From DASVAL01 sp035649575 (GTDB taxonomy: Bacteria; Planctomycetota; UBA1135; UBA2386): a stretch of 29,963 nucleotides of DNA. The notes beneath the pieces were generated by a model that worked only from the letters and a program-made list of their open reading frames with translations, was not told the DNA's origin and ran no database searches. Of this stretch, positions 23,064 to 29,963 are shown in pieces. How positions within the stretch are numbered: the first letter of the stretch is position 1; each line of letters starts with the position of its first letter. The DNA is taken from NCBI GenBank assembly GCA_035649575.1, contig DASRJH010000074.1, positions 1 through 29,963 on the forward strand, written 5' to 3'. A program made the translations under genes and the position numbers.

Positions 23064-24854
23064 CTACTCGCGGAAGACCGGCAGCAGTTCCTTCGGTATC
23101 CCCAAACGTTGCACAGCCTGCTTGAGATCGTGCATGCGCTCCGTGTCGTTCTCCGACGCGGCATGACAGAAGTCGTGCACGGCACGCTGCAGCTCCGTCG
23201 CGGGATCGGCCGTCTCGACCGCCAACGAGAACCATGGTCGCGCGGCGGCTGGCCCTGAACTCAAGAGCACCTCGACGCCGCGGCGCCAGGCGCCTTCGCG
23301 CAGCGCTGCTGTGGCCGCCTGCCAGTCCTCGGCGTCTGGCGCGAGTTCGAGGGCCGCGGCCAGCTCTTCGCCCAACTGCTTCCAGGTCTTCTCCCAGCGC
23401 GGTGGCACCGGACCGACTTCGGCGACGAACCGCTTCGCCGCGACGAAGTCTCCGACGTGAAATCGCCAGACCACACGTTCGTAGCGCCACTCGCTGATCC
23501 ACGTGACGACCGCGCCCGCGAAGGCCAACGCCAACACCGCATACACGCCGTATCGCAGCCGCCTTCCGCTCGCATCGAAGCCCGCGCGAAAGCCCGGTTC
23601 GGACTCGTAGCGGCGCATGCTCTCGCGACGCAGCGGCTCTTCGGGGTGGAGGCTCAGCACGCGACCGAAGAGTCCGTGCGACACCGGCACCGCGAGCCGC
23701 GACAGGACCATCAGCGCGCGCGTGCACGGAGCCGCCCCGAGCGCGTGCACCGACGCGGCATCGGCTTCGTGCTCGAAGCGGTGAGCAAGGGTGCGCACGA
23801 CCGTCAGCAGCAGCAAGAGGCTCGTGACCGCGAACAGCGCCTTCGTCGTGACGTCGATCGCGTCGAGGTTGAGCAATTGCAACGGGGAGGTGAGCAGCAG
23901 CGGAACCAACACGACGAGGATCATCAACAGACCCGGGTGCCCCCTCTTCGCGTGGCCTACTTCGTGCCCGACGACGCCCGTGATGGAGTCCGCGTCGAGC
24001 GCGCGCACCAACCCGTCGGTGACACACAGGAAGCGGCCCACGGGCAGCGGCCCGACCATCATCGCATTCATGGCGCGCATGCCGGTCGGCAGCAGCAGGA
24101 CGCGCTTTGGATCGAAGCCGAGCCTCGTCGCTGTGTGACGCAACTGCGTGCCGATCGGTTCGGGAAGCGATCGCACGACGCCGAATGCGATCCGGAACCA
24201 GGACGGCAGCAAGGCGGCCGCGATGCCGAGGAACGCGAGCGTGCTCAGCGTCGACCCGGCGGTCGTGCCGAGGAAGAACACGTAGCTCTCGCGGTCGAGC
24301 GCCAGGGCGTCGAGCACGAGACCGAGCAAGGCGAGCGGCATGACGAGCAGCAGCGGCCACCCCATTGCCACGCGCACGACCGGCCACAGTTCGAGCGCAC
24401 CCGGCAACATCTCTCTCGAGACGCTGCGCCTGCCGGCGATTTCTTCGTCGATCTCGCAGTGCGCGATGGTCGTTATGCCCAACGCGATGCGCGGGAGCTC
24501 GGCCGCGAGCACGGGTAGCATGAGGCACATGTTGGTCGCGAAATGACTGCCGCCGACCCAGCGTTCGACGAAGTCGCCGTAACCTCCCTCTGCGAACAAC
24601 AGCCACAGCACCAACGGAGTCGCAAGGGTCGAGATGCGCAGCATCGTGCGCGGCGGTACGCGCCCGCGCCGCCCCTTGATCAGATTCTGGCGGAGCCACC
24701 ACGAGGAGCTGGCGACCAGCAGCGAGGGCAAGCCCAGCAACGCGGCAAACGGCAGCAACTGTTCGAGACCGCCGTTGCCCGGGATCGGCGGGATCAGTTC
24801 GCGACTGCCGAACACGACCGCGAGGCCCAGCAGAAAGGCGAACGGCAGGGTCAT
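23064..24854 (-). CDS. Membrane-bound M48-type zinc metalloprotease
   Basis: The protein has 596 residues from the ATG at 24854. The N-terminal half has several membrane helices (about 5-20, 30-50, 75-92, 105-125, 160-185, 195-220). The zinc site of the M48/HtpX group is intact: HEVGH at 297-301, within SITGVVGHEVGHAKRGHP, and the third ligand Glu363 in FEHEADAASV. Two further helices lie between these motifs, as is usual for M48 proteins. After a last membrane helix (about 440-460) there is a soluble C-terminal part of about 135 residues rich in Ala, Glu and Trp that looks TPR-like and is an extension relative to HtpX. HtpX-type enzymes take part in membrane-protein quality control. It lies 19 bases after the TPR-like gene in the same direction, so the two are probably co-transcribed. 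Confidence 0.87.
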   Translation of the reverse strand: MTLPFAFLLGLAVVFGSRELIPPIPGNGGLEQLLPFAALLGLPSLLVASSSWWLRQNLIKGRRGRVPPRTMLRISTLATPLVLWLLFAEGGYGDFVERWVGGSHFATNMCLMLPVLAAELPRIALGITTIAHCEIDEEIAGRRSVSREMLPGALELWPVVRVAMGWPLLLVMPLALLGLVLDALALDRESYVFFLGTTAGSTLSTLAFLGIAAALLPSWFRIAFGVVRSLPEPIGTQLRHTATRLGFDPKRVLLLPTGMRAMNAMMVGPLPVGRFLCVTDGLVRALDADSITGVVGHEVGHAKRGHPGLLMILVVLVPLLLTSPLQLLNLDAIDVTTKALFAVTSLLLLLTVVRTLAHRFEHEADAASVHALGAAPCTRALMVLSRLAVPVSHGLFGRVLSLHPEEPLRRESMRRYESEPGFRAGFDASGRRLRYGVYAVLALAFAGAVVTWISEWRYERVVWRFHVGDFVAAKRFVAEVGPVPPRWEKTWKQLGEELAAALELAPDAEDWQAATAALREGAWRRGVEVLLSSGPAAARPWFSLAVETADPATELQRAVHDFCHAASENDTERMHDLKQAVQRLGIPKELLPVFRE

Positions 24855-24873
24855 CGCTCGCCGCCGTGGAGGA

Positions 24874-25905
24874 TCAACGCCCAGCCGCCTTGTCGGACCG
24901 TGCCTTGCCGAAGGCCAGCTCGAGGATGCCGGCGAACCGTTCGTCTCTGCGCAGGACGGCGAGCTCCGGGTCGGTCTCGAAGAGGGAGCGCTTGAGCCGC
25001 AGTGACTCGTCGAGATGAGGCAACGCGTGCATGCTCGCACACTTCTCGAGTGCAGCCATGCCGCGCTCCACGTCGCCGATCAATGCATGCACGCAGGCCG
25101 ACGCATACCAGGCGTTCGGTCTCAACTCGACCTTTGCCGTACTCGCGAGCGCTTGCGCCGCGCGGTGCGTGTTGGCCGAGGTCTTGTACTCACGCAGCTG
25201 GTAGTACAGGTCTGCGAGTTCGAGCATCTTTTGCACACGGTCCTCGGCATCGCCCTCCGACGAGGCTTTCTGCAGTGCATCGATGAACGCCTGTGCATGC
25301 TGCTTCCTGCCCCACTGCCAGAGCATCGCGGCGAGCGAAAGGCGCAACTCCTCGGGTTCGATGGTCGCGTTCTCGGCGATCGTTATCGTCGCCTCGAGGG
25401 TTTGCGCATCGGGCAGCGTGGGCTGGACGTCGCGCAGTGCGGGCACGAGCCGGACGCGGTGCGTGTTGGGGAACCACGCGGGCGTCTCCAGCAAGAGGCC
25501 GAAGAGCATCTTCCCGACGAACGGCTGCAGCCGCCGCAAGTCACCGTATTGGCCCGCGAACACGACCCCGCTGTCGCGTTGCCGGCGCAGGAACTCGAGC
25601 ACGCAGTGCGTGCAGAGGCCGTGCACGCCCTTGCTGCGTGGCTGCGCGGCAGCTTTGTCGGCCGCCGGCAGCTGCGCGGCGAGCCAGTCGATGCCGAGCT
25701 TCGGATCGGCCAGCATGACCGTGACCGTGTGGTCGAGCTGCTCGCGCGAAACCTGGTCCGAGGTAACCCACTTCTCAGCGGCCGCGGCGACCTTCTCGGC
25801 GTCGGGCTGCTGGGACGTCGCACTCGCCCCCCACGTCGCGATGATCGCAGCCAGCGCGGCGCCGAGGCACCTCGGCGAGTGACCTTGATCGGCAGTAGTT
25901 CCCAT
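24874..25905 (-). CDS. Exported TPR-like protein of unknown function
   Basis: This is 343 residues from the ATG at 25905. The frame is open to an ATG at 25980, but those extra 25 codons are translated palindromic repeat (copy B), so the shorter start, which leads straight into a signal peptide (CLGAALAAIIATWGASATS), is preferred. The chosen ATG itself is part of the repeat's edge. The mature protein is helical. A CTHCVLEFLRRQR segment has two cysteines near residue 97. Residues of about 210-340 look like TPR units (LELADLYYQLREYKTSANTHRAAQAL, WYASACVHALIGDVERGMAALEKC) ending in 'DPELAVLRRDERFAGILE', a common TPR C-terminal pattern. It sits between lemA and the M48 protease and may belong to the same membrane quality-control set. 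Confidence 0.72.
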   Translation of the reverse strand: MGTTADQGHSPRCLGAALAAIIATWGASATSQQPDAEKVAAAAEKWVTSDQVSREQLDHTVTVMLADPKLGIDWLAAQLPAADKAAAQPRSKGVHGLCTHCVLEFLRRQRDSGVVFAGQYGDLRRLQPFVGKMLFGLLLETPAWFPNTHRVRLVPALRDVQPTLPDAQTLEATITIAENATIEPEELRLSLAAMLWQWGRKQHAQAFIDALQKASSEGDAEDRVQKMLELADLYYQLREYKTSANTHRAAQALASTAKVELRPNAWYASACVHALIGDVERGMAALEKCASMHALPHLDESLRLKRSLFETDPELAVLRRDERFAGILELAFGKARSDKAAGR

Positions 25906-25970
25906 CGCCGCGCGGCGACCCACGAACGAGCGGAATGTCGCACCCAGCCGCCCGATCGCGGCGATGTTCT
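25893..25970. repeat. Palindromic intergenic repeat, copy B
   Basis: Second copy of the element at 19843-19919. The arms CATCGCCGCG (25903-25912) and CGCGGCGATG (25957-25966) are identical to copy A; the CAGTAG at one edge and GTTCT at the other are also shared. The inner stem has one mismatch. This copy fills the whole 75-base gap between the lemA stop and the start of the next gene and reaches 13 bases into that gene, giving it its ATG. Confidence 0.75.
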
Positions 25971-25980
25971 TGCCAATCAT

Positions 25981-26550
25981 CTAGAAGGAGACCTTGACCG
26001 CCTTGCGCTCTTCGGCGGCTTCCACTTCGAAGAACACGGCCTGCTTGAAGCTGCCCATCCCGGCGATGATCGAGGCCGGGAACATCTCGATCGCGTTGTT
26101 GAGGCGCATCACAGCGTCGTTGTAGGCCTGACGCGCGAACCCGACGCGGTTCTCCGTCGACTTCAGCTCCTCCTGCAGGCTCAGCATGTTCTGGTTGGCC
26201 TTCAGGTCCGGGTAGCTCTCGGCCACCGCGAACAAGCCGCGCAGAGACTGCGTCAGCTGGCCCTCGGCCTTGACGAGCTCCGCGATGTTGCCCGCATTCT
26301 TGAAGTCGACACAGGTCTGCCGCGCGCGAATCACGGCTTCGAGCGTCTCGCGCTCGTGCTTCATGTAGCCCTTCACGGTCTCAACGAGGTTCGGAATCAG
26401 CTCGTAGCGTCGCTTCAACTGCACATCGATCTGACTCCAGGCGTTCTTCGTCTCGTTGCGGCGGCTGATGAGGCCGTTGTAGGTGACGATCGCCCACAAC
26501 AGGCCGATGCCGACCAGTGCGAGCGGGATGATCCAGACCAGTTTGTCCAC
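25981..26550 (-). CDS. lemA: LemA family protein
   Basis: The protein has 189 residues, the normal length for LemA. The GTG at 26550-26548 is chosen because GAGGA lies six bases upstream and because the protein then begins with the usual single membrane helix (LVWIIPLALVGIGLLWAIVTY). The family signature follows: YNGLISRRNETKNAWSQIDV, LKRRYELIPNLVETVKGYM, HERETLEAVIRAR, then SYPDLKANQNMLSLQEEL, ENRVGFARQAYNDAVMRLN and EMFPASIIAGM. LemA proteins are membrane-anchored, mostly helical and often encoded beside membrane peptidases such as HtpX. That pairing is seen here, with the M48 gene two genes downstream. It begins 46 bases after dapF. A longer ATG-started frame reaching to 26781 overlaps dapF and is not coding-like. 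Confidence 0.93.
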   Translation of the reverse strand: MDKLVWIIPLALVGIGLLWAIVTYNGLISRRNETKNAWSQIDVQLKRRYELIPNLVETVKGYMKHERETLEAVIRARQTCVDFKNAGNIAELVKAEGQLTQSLRGLFAVAESYPDLKANQNMLSLQEELKSTENRVGFARQAYNDAVMRLNNAIEMFPASIIAGMGSFKQAVFFEVEAAEERKAVKVSF

Positions 26551-26596
26551 GGTTTGTCCTCGACGGAATGTTCGGGCCTTCGCCCGGCGAGAGGCA

Positions 26597-27403
26597 TCAC
26601 CCGGACTCGGGCAGCGCGATCTCACCAGTGAAGACGGTACGGGCCGGGCCCTCGATCGCAAGGGTACTCCCCTCGCCGACGACGCGCAGGGTGCCTCCGC
26701 GAAGGCGAACGGCCACGGTAGCTGCGCGCACGCGGCCCTGCTGGCGCGCCGCGGCCGCAGCGACGACGGCGCCCGTGCCACATGCCAGCGTCTCGCCGCT
26801 GCCGCGTTCGAAGGTGCGGACGAGCAGGGAATCCGGTCCCTGCACCTGCACGAACTCGACGTTCACACCACCCGGGAAGCCTCGATGCGCCTGCAGCATC
26901 CGGCCGATCCCGGCCACATCGGCCGCCTCGACGTCGGCGACGAACGTCACCGCGTGCGGGTTGCCGGCGTCGCCGGGCACGAAATCGACGGGGTGGCCGC
27001 CGACGTCGATCCGGATCGGAGCACCACATCGCACATCCCCCATCCACGCACGCACCTCGTCGGCCTCGGCCAGCAACTCGACCCGGCGCGGTCCGGCGTC
27101 CGTCTCGACCGTGAAGGCACGCTCGCGCACGTGGCCATGCTCGAACGCGAGCCGTGCGAGACAGCGCAGGCCGTTACCGCACATCGCTCCTCGCGAACCG
27201 TCGGCGTTCCACATCGACATGCGGATCGGTGCCTGTTGTCCGCGCGACATCACGATGAGACCGTCGGCGCCGATGCCGAAGTGGCGATCCGACCAGCGAC
27301 GCGCAAGCAACGGTGCGTTCGCCAACGACAACGGCGTGCGGATCGCGTCGAGATACACGTAGTCGTTGCCGGCGCCTTCCATCTTGGTGAAGGGGACCCG
27401 CAT
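26597..27403 (-). CDS. dapF: Diaminopimelate epimerase
   Basis: This 268-residue cytoplasmic enzyme interconverts LL- and meso-diaminopimelate, the last epimerisation before lysine and peptidoglycan precursor synthesis. Both catalytic cysteines are present: Cys75 in NADGSRGAMCGNGLRC and Cys208 in ERGSGETLACGTGA. Other family blocks seen are F.KMEGAGNDYVY at the N-terminus, GIGADGLI (about 43-50) and GNPHAV (148-152). The ATG at 27403 shares one base with the stop of the upstream nuclease gene (TGATG), so translation is probably coupled. Other lysine or DAP genes are not in the window. Presence of DapF fits a bacterium that makes DAP-containing peptidoglycan. Confidence 0.96.
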   Translation of the reverse strand: MRVPFTKMEGAGNDYVYLDAIRTPLSLANAPLLARRWSDRHFGIGADGLIVMSRGQQAPIRMSMWNADGSRGAMCGNGLRCLARLAFEHGHVRERAFTVETDAGPRRVELLAEADEVRAWMGDVRCGAPIRIDVGGHPVDFVPGDAGNPHAVTFVADVEAADVAGIGRMLQAHRGFPGGVNVEFVQVQGPDSLLVRTFERGSGETLACGTGAVVAAAAARQQGRVRAATVAVRLRGGTLRVVGEGSTLAIEGPARTVFTGEIALPESG

Positions 27404-28785
27404 CAGTCGACCTCGATGCGATCGTACTTGCTGGGCACGTGCACTTTGGCGAACCCGGCATCGCGCAGCCGGCCCGCGTAGGCCAAGGCTGGCTCGTCCT
27501 CGCCGTGCACGACGAACACCTGCTTGCAACGCCCCGAGAGGTGACGGCTCGCGGCCATGAGCTCGCGCCAATCCGCATGCGCGGAGAGGCCCGGCATCGA
27601 ACGCACCTTGCACTTCACGTCGTGTGGCTCGCCGAAGATGTTGACGATCTTCTCGCCGTCGAGCAGCCGCCTCCCGAGCGTGCCGTGCGCCTGGTAGCCG
27701 ACCATCAGCACACAATCCTCTCTGCGGCCGACGCTTTGCGAGAGGTGATGCAGCACGCGGCCCGACTCGCACATGCCCGAAGCCGAGATGATGACTCCGG
27801 TGCGGACCTGGTTCAGCGCCTTGCTCTCCTCGACGCTGGCTACGTAATTCACGCCTTCGAAGAAGAGCGGGTTGTGGCCCCGCTGCAGCAGCGAGCGCGT
27901 CTCGGCGTCGAACAGTCCCGGGTGTTTGCCCATGATCCGCGTCGCTTCGCGACTCATCGGCGAATCGACGTGGATGTCCAGCTTCGGCAGCGTGCCATCG
28001 CGCATCAACTGACCGAGGAACAGCACGACCGACTGGGTCCGGCCGACCGCGAACGCGGGGATGATCACGCGACCGCCGTCGTGCAGCTCTTCACTGACGA
28101 TGCGCGTCAGCTCCGCCATCATGTCGACGCGCTGCTCGTGTTCGCGATCGCCATAGGTCGACTCGGTGATCAGGGCGTCGCATTCGGGAATGCGATCGGG
28201 GTCGCGCAGGATCGGCAGGTTCTTGCGCCCTTGGTCCCCCGTGAACACGATGCGGCGCTGCTTCACGCCGCTGTCGACGTCCATGACCACGATGGCCGCG
28301 CCGAGGATGTGCCCCGCATCGAGGAACTGCACACGCAGCTCGCGCAGGACCACGAAGGTCTCGTGATACGCGACCGGGCGGACGAGTCGCAGCGTCCGCT
28401 CGACGTCCTGTTCGTCGTAGACGGGTTCCACGTCGTGCCCGCGCCGGCGCAGGTGCTTGCAGTCCTGGCTCTGGATGTGCGCCGAATCCGTGAGCATCAT
28501 CCGCAACATGTCGCTGGTTGCGTCGGTGCACCAGATCGGACCGGCGAAGCCGTCCTTGACGAGGCGCGGCAAGGAGCCGCAGTGATCGATGTGAGCGTGC
28601 GACAGCACGACGGCATCGACGTCGCGGCCGGCGATCGGCAGCTTGCGGTTCGCTTCGTCGGCGACACGACGTGGTCCCTGCACCATGCCGCAGTCGAGCA
28701 GCACCTTCTTCTTGCCGATCTTGAGAAGGTGTTTGGTGCCCGTGACGTGGCGAGCGGCACCGAGGAACTGGAGCTCGATCGTCAT
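27403..28785 (-). CDS. Beta-CASP metallo-beta-lactamase-fold RNA nuclease-like protein
   Basis: The protein has 460 residues, starting at the ATG at 28785, seven bases after the lipoprotein gene. The metal-binding motifs of the metallo-beta-lactamase fold are complete: HAHIDH (63-68), His159 in DAGHILGAA, Asp184 in FTGDQGR and His403 in LSAHAD. Beta-CASP signatures are also present: ESTYGDR, IIPAFAVGRTQ and ISASGMCESGRVLHH. This is the architecture of bacterial relatives of CPSF73/Ysh1 and RNase J, which cut or trim RNA. There is no N-terminal KH domain and no RNase J C-terminal domain, so it belongs to the short, single-domain group often annotated 'MBL fold RNA metallohydrolase'. Coupling to dapF probably reflects operon packing rather than shared function. 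Confidence 0.92.
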   Translation of the reverse strand: MTIELQFLGAARHVTGTKHLLKIGKKKVLLDCGMVQGPRRVADEANRKLPIAGRDVDAVVLSHAHIDHCGSLPRLVKDGFAGPIWCTDATSDMLRMMLTDSAHIQSQDCKHLRRRGHDVEPVYDEQDVERTLRLVRPVAYHETFVVLRELRVQFLDAGHILGAAIVVMDVDSGVKQRRIVFTGDQGRKNLPILRDPDRIPECDALITESTYGDREHEQRVDMMAELTRIVSEELHDGGRVIIPAFAVGRTQSVVLFLGQLMRDGTLPKLDIHVDSPMSREATRIMGKHPGLFDAETRSLLQRGHNPLFFEGVNYVASVEESKALNQVRTGVIISASGMCESGRVLHHLSQSVGRREDCVLMVGYQAHGTLGRRLLDGEKIVNIFGEPHDVKCKVRSMPGLSAHADWRELMAASRHLSGRCKQVFVVHGEDEPALAYAGRLRDAGFAKVHVPSKYDRIEVD

Positions 28786-28792
28786 CTCGACA

Positions 28793-29101
28793 TCAGGTGC
28801 GAACGATCACGGTTCGCGTCGTGAACGTGAGCGGCAGCAGGAACGGGGCCAACAGCATGTCGACGAAGCCGAACTTGGTTTCGATCGAGTAGCTCGTCAG
28901 ATCGGCGGCCATGCGCTGGGGGTCCACTTCGTTCACCGCGATGAACCCGAACAGCGCGTAGTACTGGCGCGCCACGATCTCGTTCGTGCCGGTCGCGCCG
29001 AGACCGATCGAGTGCACGTGGGCCACACAGCCACTGCCGAGCAGTCCGATGAAACAGACGAGTAGCAGCGCGCAGCGGTGCTTTGGCGGGAAGGAGTTCA
29101 C
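28793..29101 (-). CDS. Small Bor-like lipoprotein
   Basis: This is 102 residues from the GTG at 29101-29099. A positive N-terminus, hydrophobic helix and lipobox LLGSGC (Cys25) mark it as a lipoprotein. An ATG at 29143 would add 14 residues and push the signal inward. The mature part, with TGTNEIVARQYYALFGFI, then a Pro-Gln-Arg-Met segment, then TKFGFVDMLLAPFLLPLTF and a final TRTVIVRT, has the same order as the Bor/Iss lipoprotein family (polar start, YY.LFG loop, hydrophobic hairpin, charged strand at the C-terminus). The match is by pattern only. Bor proteins are small outer-membrane lipoproteins first known from phage lambda. It is the first gene of the nuclease-dapF set. Confidence 0.65.
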   Translation of the reverse strand: MNSFPPKHRCALLLVCFIGLLGSGCVAHVHSIGLGATGTNEIVARQYYALFGFIAVNEVDPQRMAADLTSYSIETKFGFVDMLLAPFLLPLTFTTRTVIVRT

Positions 29102-29172
29102 GCCATGACTTTTACCAGCTGCTGCCGGCGCTCGAATCCCCAAACCGGTGCCCGGGTGCGTAGGATGCCGCC

Positions 29173-29963
29173 ATGACGAACCGACGATTCGCGCCTGTGG
29201 GGTTGTTGGTGGCGCTGCTCGCGAGCTGCGATGCCGAGAACGTCCAGTGGGCGTTCGTGTCCAACCCGGGCGGCAGTTTCGGCCCCACGGGCGGCGCCGT
29301 CATCGTGATCCGCGTGACGAGCTCGTCAGCGCTCGGGCTCGAGGGCGATTTCCTGCGCGTCGAAGGATTCGATACGCGTGGCCCGGTTTCGGTCCTGCTG
29401 CTGTACGCGGGCGACTTCGGCGTGCTCGTGCACGGCAACTCGGTGGAACTGCGGTCGCCGGCGCTGTCGTTCGACGATGGGGCAGGCGTCAGGCCCGGCC
29501 GCGTCGACGTGCCGGGCGCTGCACTGCAAGTCCCGCCACCGGGTGGTGCCGCGTCCCTGCGCGTGCAGCTCCCCGACAGCTCGGTGATCCACCCAGGTGG
29601 CGTCGGCCCCGGCACGCTGCACATTGCGAGAGCTGGTACCCTCATGATCCTCGAGAGTGCCGCAGGTCTGGTCGTGTTCGGCGAACACGAGACGCCCGAG
29701 GTGGTCGGCACATCGGCGACGCTGACCACGACGCCCGAGGGGAACCGCTATGCGCTGCGCTTTTCCGCCACCCAGGTGCGACTCTTGAACGTCCCCCCGT
29801 TGCCGCTTCCCGGGCAGCGCGTCGTGTACGTGGCGCAACACGATTCGATGCGCATCCTGGGACCACTAGCCGAGGTGCTCGCCGAATTGCCGGCCAACTC
29901 GGTCACGCTGCAAGGTGGAGCGGGTGGCGTGTTCCTGCAAGCTGCCTTGCCGGAAGGTCTGCC
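29173..29963 (+). CDS. Putative lipoprotein of unknown function (partial, 3' end outside window)
   Basis: This frame stays open to the right edge for at least 263 residues. The ATG at 29173 has AGGA seven bases upstream and is followed by a lipoprotein signal (FAPVGLLVALLASC, Cys19). The mature part is rich in Gly, Val, Leu and Pro with short alternating beta strands (GGAVIVIRVTSS, GPVSVLLLYAGDFGVLVHGN, VVYVAQHDSMRILGP) and few charged residues. This suggests an all-beta surface or envelope protein, but I recognise no domain. It is divergent from the small lipoprotein gene, with 71 bases between the two starts and no obvious promoter elements. Confidence 0.7.
   Translation, partial: MTNRRFAPVGLLVALLASCDAENVQWAFVSNPGGSFGPTGGAVIVIRVTSSSALGLEGDFLRVEGFDTRGPVSVLLLYAGDFGVLVHGNSVELRSPALSFDDGAGVRPGRVDVPGAALQVPPPGGAASLRVQLPDSSVIHPGGVGPGTLHIARAGTLMILESAAGLVVFGEHETPEVVGTSATLTTTPEGNRYALRFSATQVRLLNVPPLPLPGQRVVYVAQHDSMRILGPLAEVLAELPANSVTLQGGAGGVFLQAALPEGL

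Noticed and set aside
19843..25970. Insertion sequence with the two repeats as its ends, carrying the genes between them
   Set aside because: Each copy is itself a complete palindrome, and the 6 kb between them holds ordinary genes with no transposase or integrase.

Overview
This window is high-GC bacterial DNA, most likely from a member of the Planctomycetota. The evidence is the gene content rather than any marker gene. There is a long operon pairing BatA-type and glutamine-amidotransferase-like VWA membrane proteins with a DUF4175-like protein and a Lys/Gln-rich coiled-coil protein. There are also an NPCBM-type carbohydrate-binding-like protein, PQQ-type and NHL-like beta-propellers, an alpha/alpha-toroid (prenyltransferase-repeat) protein, many exported proteins and few recognisable Shine-Dalgarno sites. 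The phylum is an inference; there is no rRNA or tRNA in the window.

Layout. Bases 1-19611 are one block of tightly packed minus-strand genes, read from right to left. In reading order they are: a PQQ-type propeller/TPR protein, an alpha/alpha-toroid protein, a BatA-like VWA protein, a second VWA protein with a GATase-like region, a DUF4175-like membrane protein, a coiled-coil exported protein whose 3' tail lies beyond an in-frame TGA, a TPR-like exported protein, an NPCBM protein, an intact HtrA-type serine protease, two HtrA-like proteins that have lost all three catalytic residues, and the start of a BtuF-like substrate-binding lipoprotein that runs off the left edge. Five of these junctions are 4-base ATGA stop/start overlaps, so the block is very probably one transcription unit with coupled translation. 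MoxR and DUF58 partners, commonly found beside such VWA genes, are not in the block.

Bases 19612-19934 are a divergent intergenic region with a strong leader hairpin and one copy of a palindromic repeat of about 77 bp. Bases 19935-22987 carry two plus-strand genes: a HEAT-like protein fused to a propeller built from six exact 40-residue repeats, and a PrsW-family intramembrane protease. A convergent hairpin at 23015-23044 separates them from a second minus-strand set (23064-29101): an M48-type membrane metalloprotease, a TPR-like exported protein, LemA, diaminopimelate epimerase (DapF), a beta-CASP metallo-beta-lactamase-fold nuclease and a small lipoprotein. The second copy of the palindromic repeat lies between lemA and the TPR-like gene. 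A plus-strand lipoprotein gene of unknown function (29173 onward) runs off the right edge.

How it fits together. Most products are exported or membrane-bound, and proteolysis is a recurring theme: HtrA, two HtrA pseudoenzymes, PrsW and M48. The left operon looks like a cell-envelope VWA complex with a protease/pseudoprotease cassette at its end. The most noteworthy items are the two pseudoproteases coupled to an active HtrA, the in-frame TGA with a downstream hairpin, and the palindromic intergenic repeat whose arms are identical while its centre varies.
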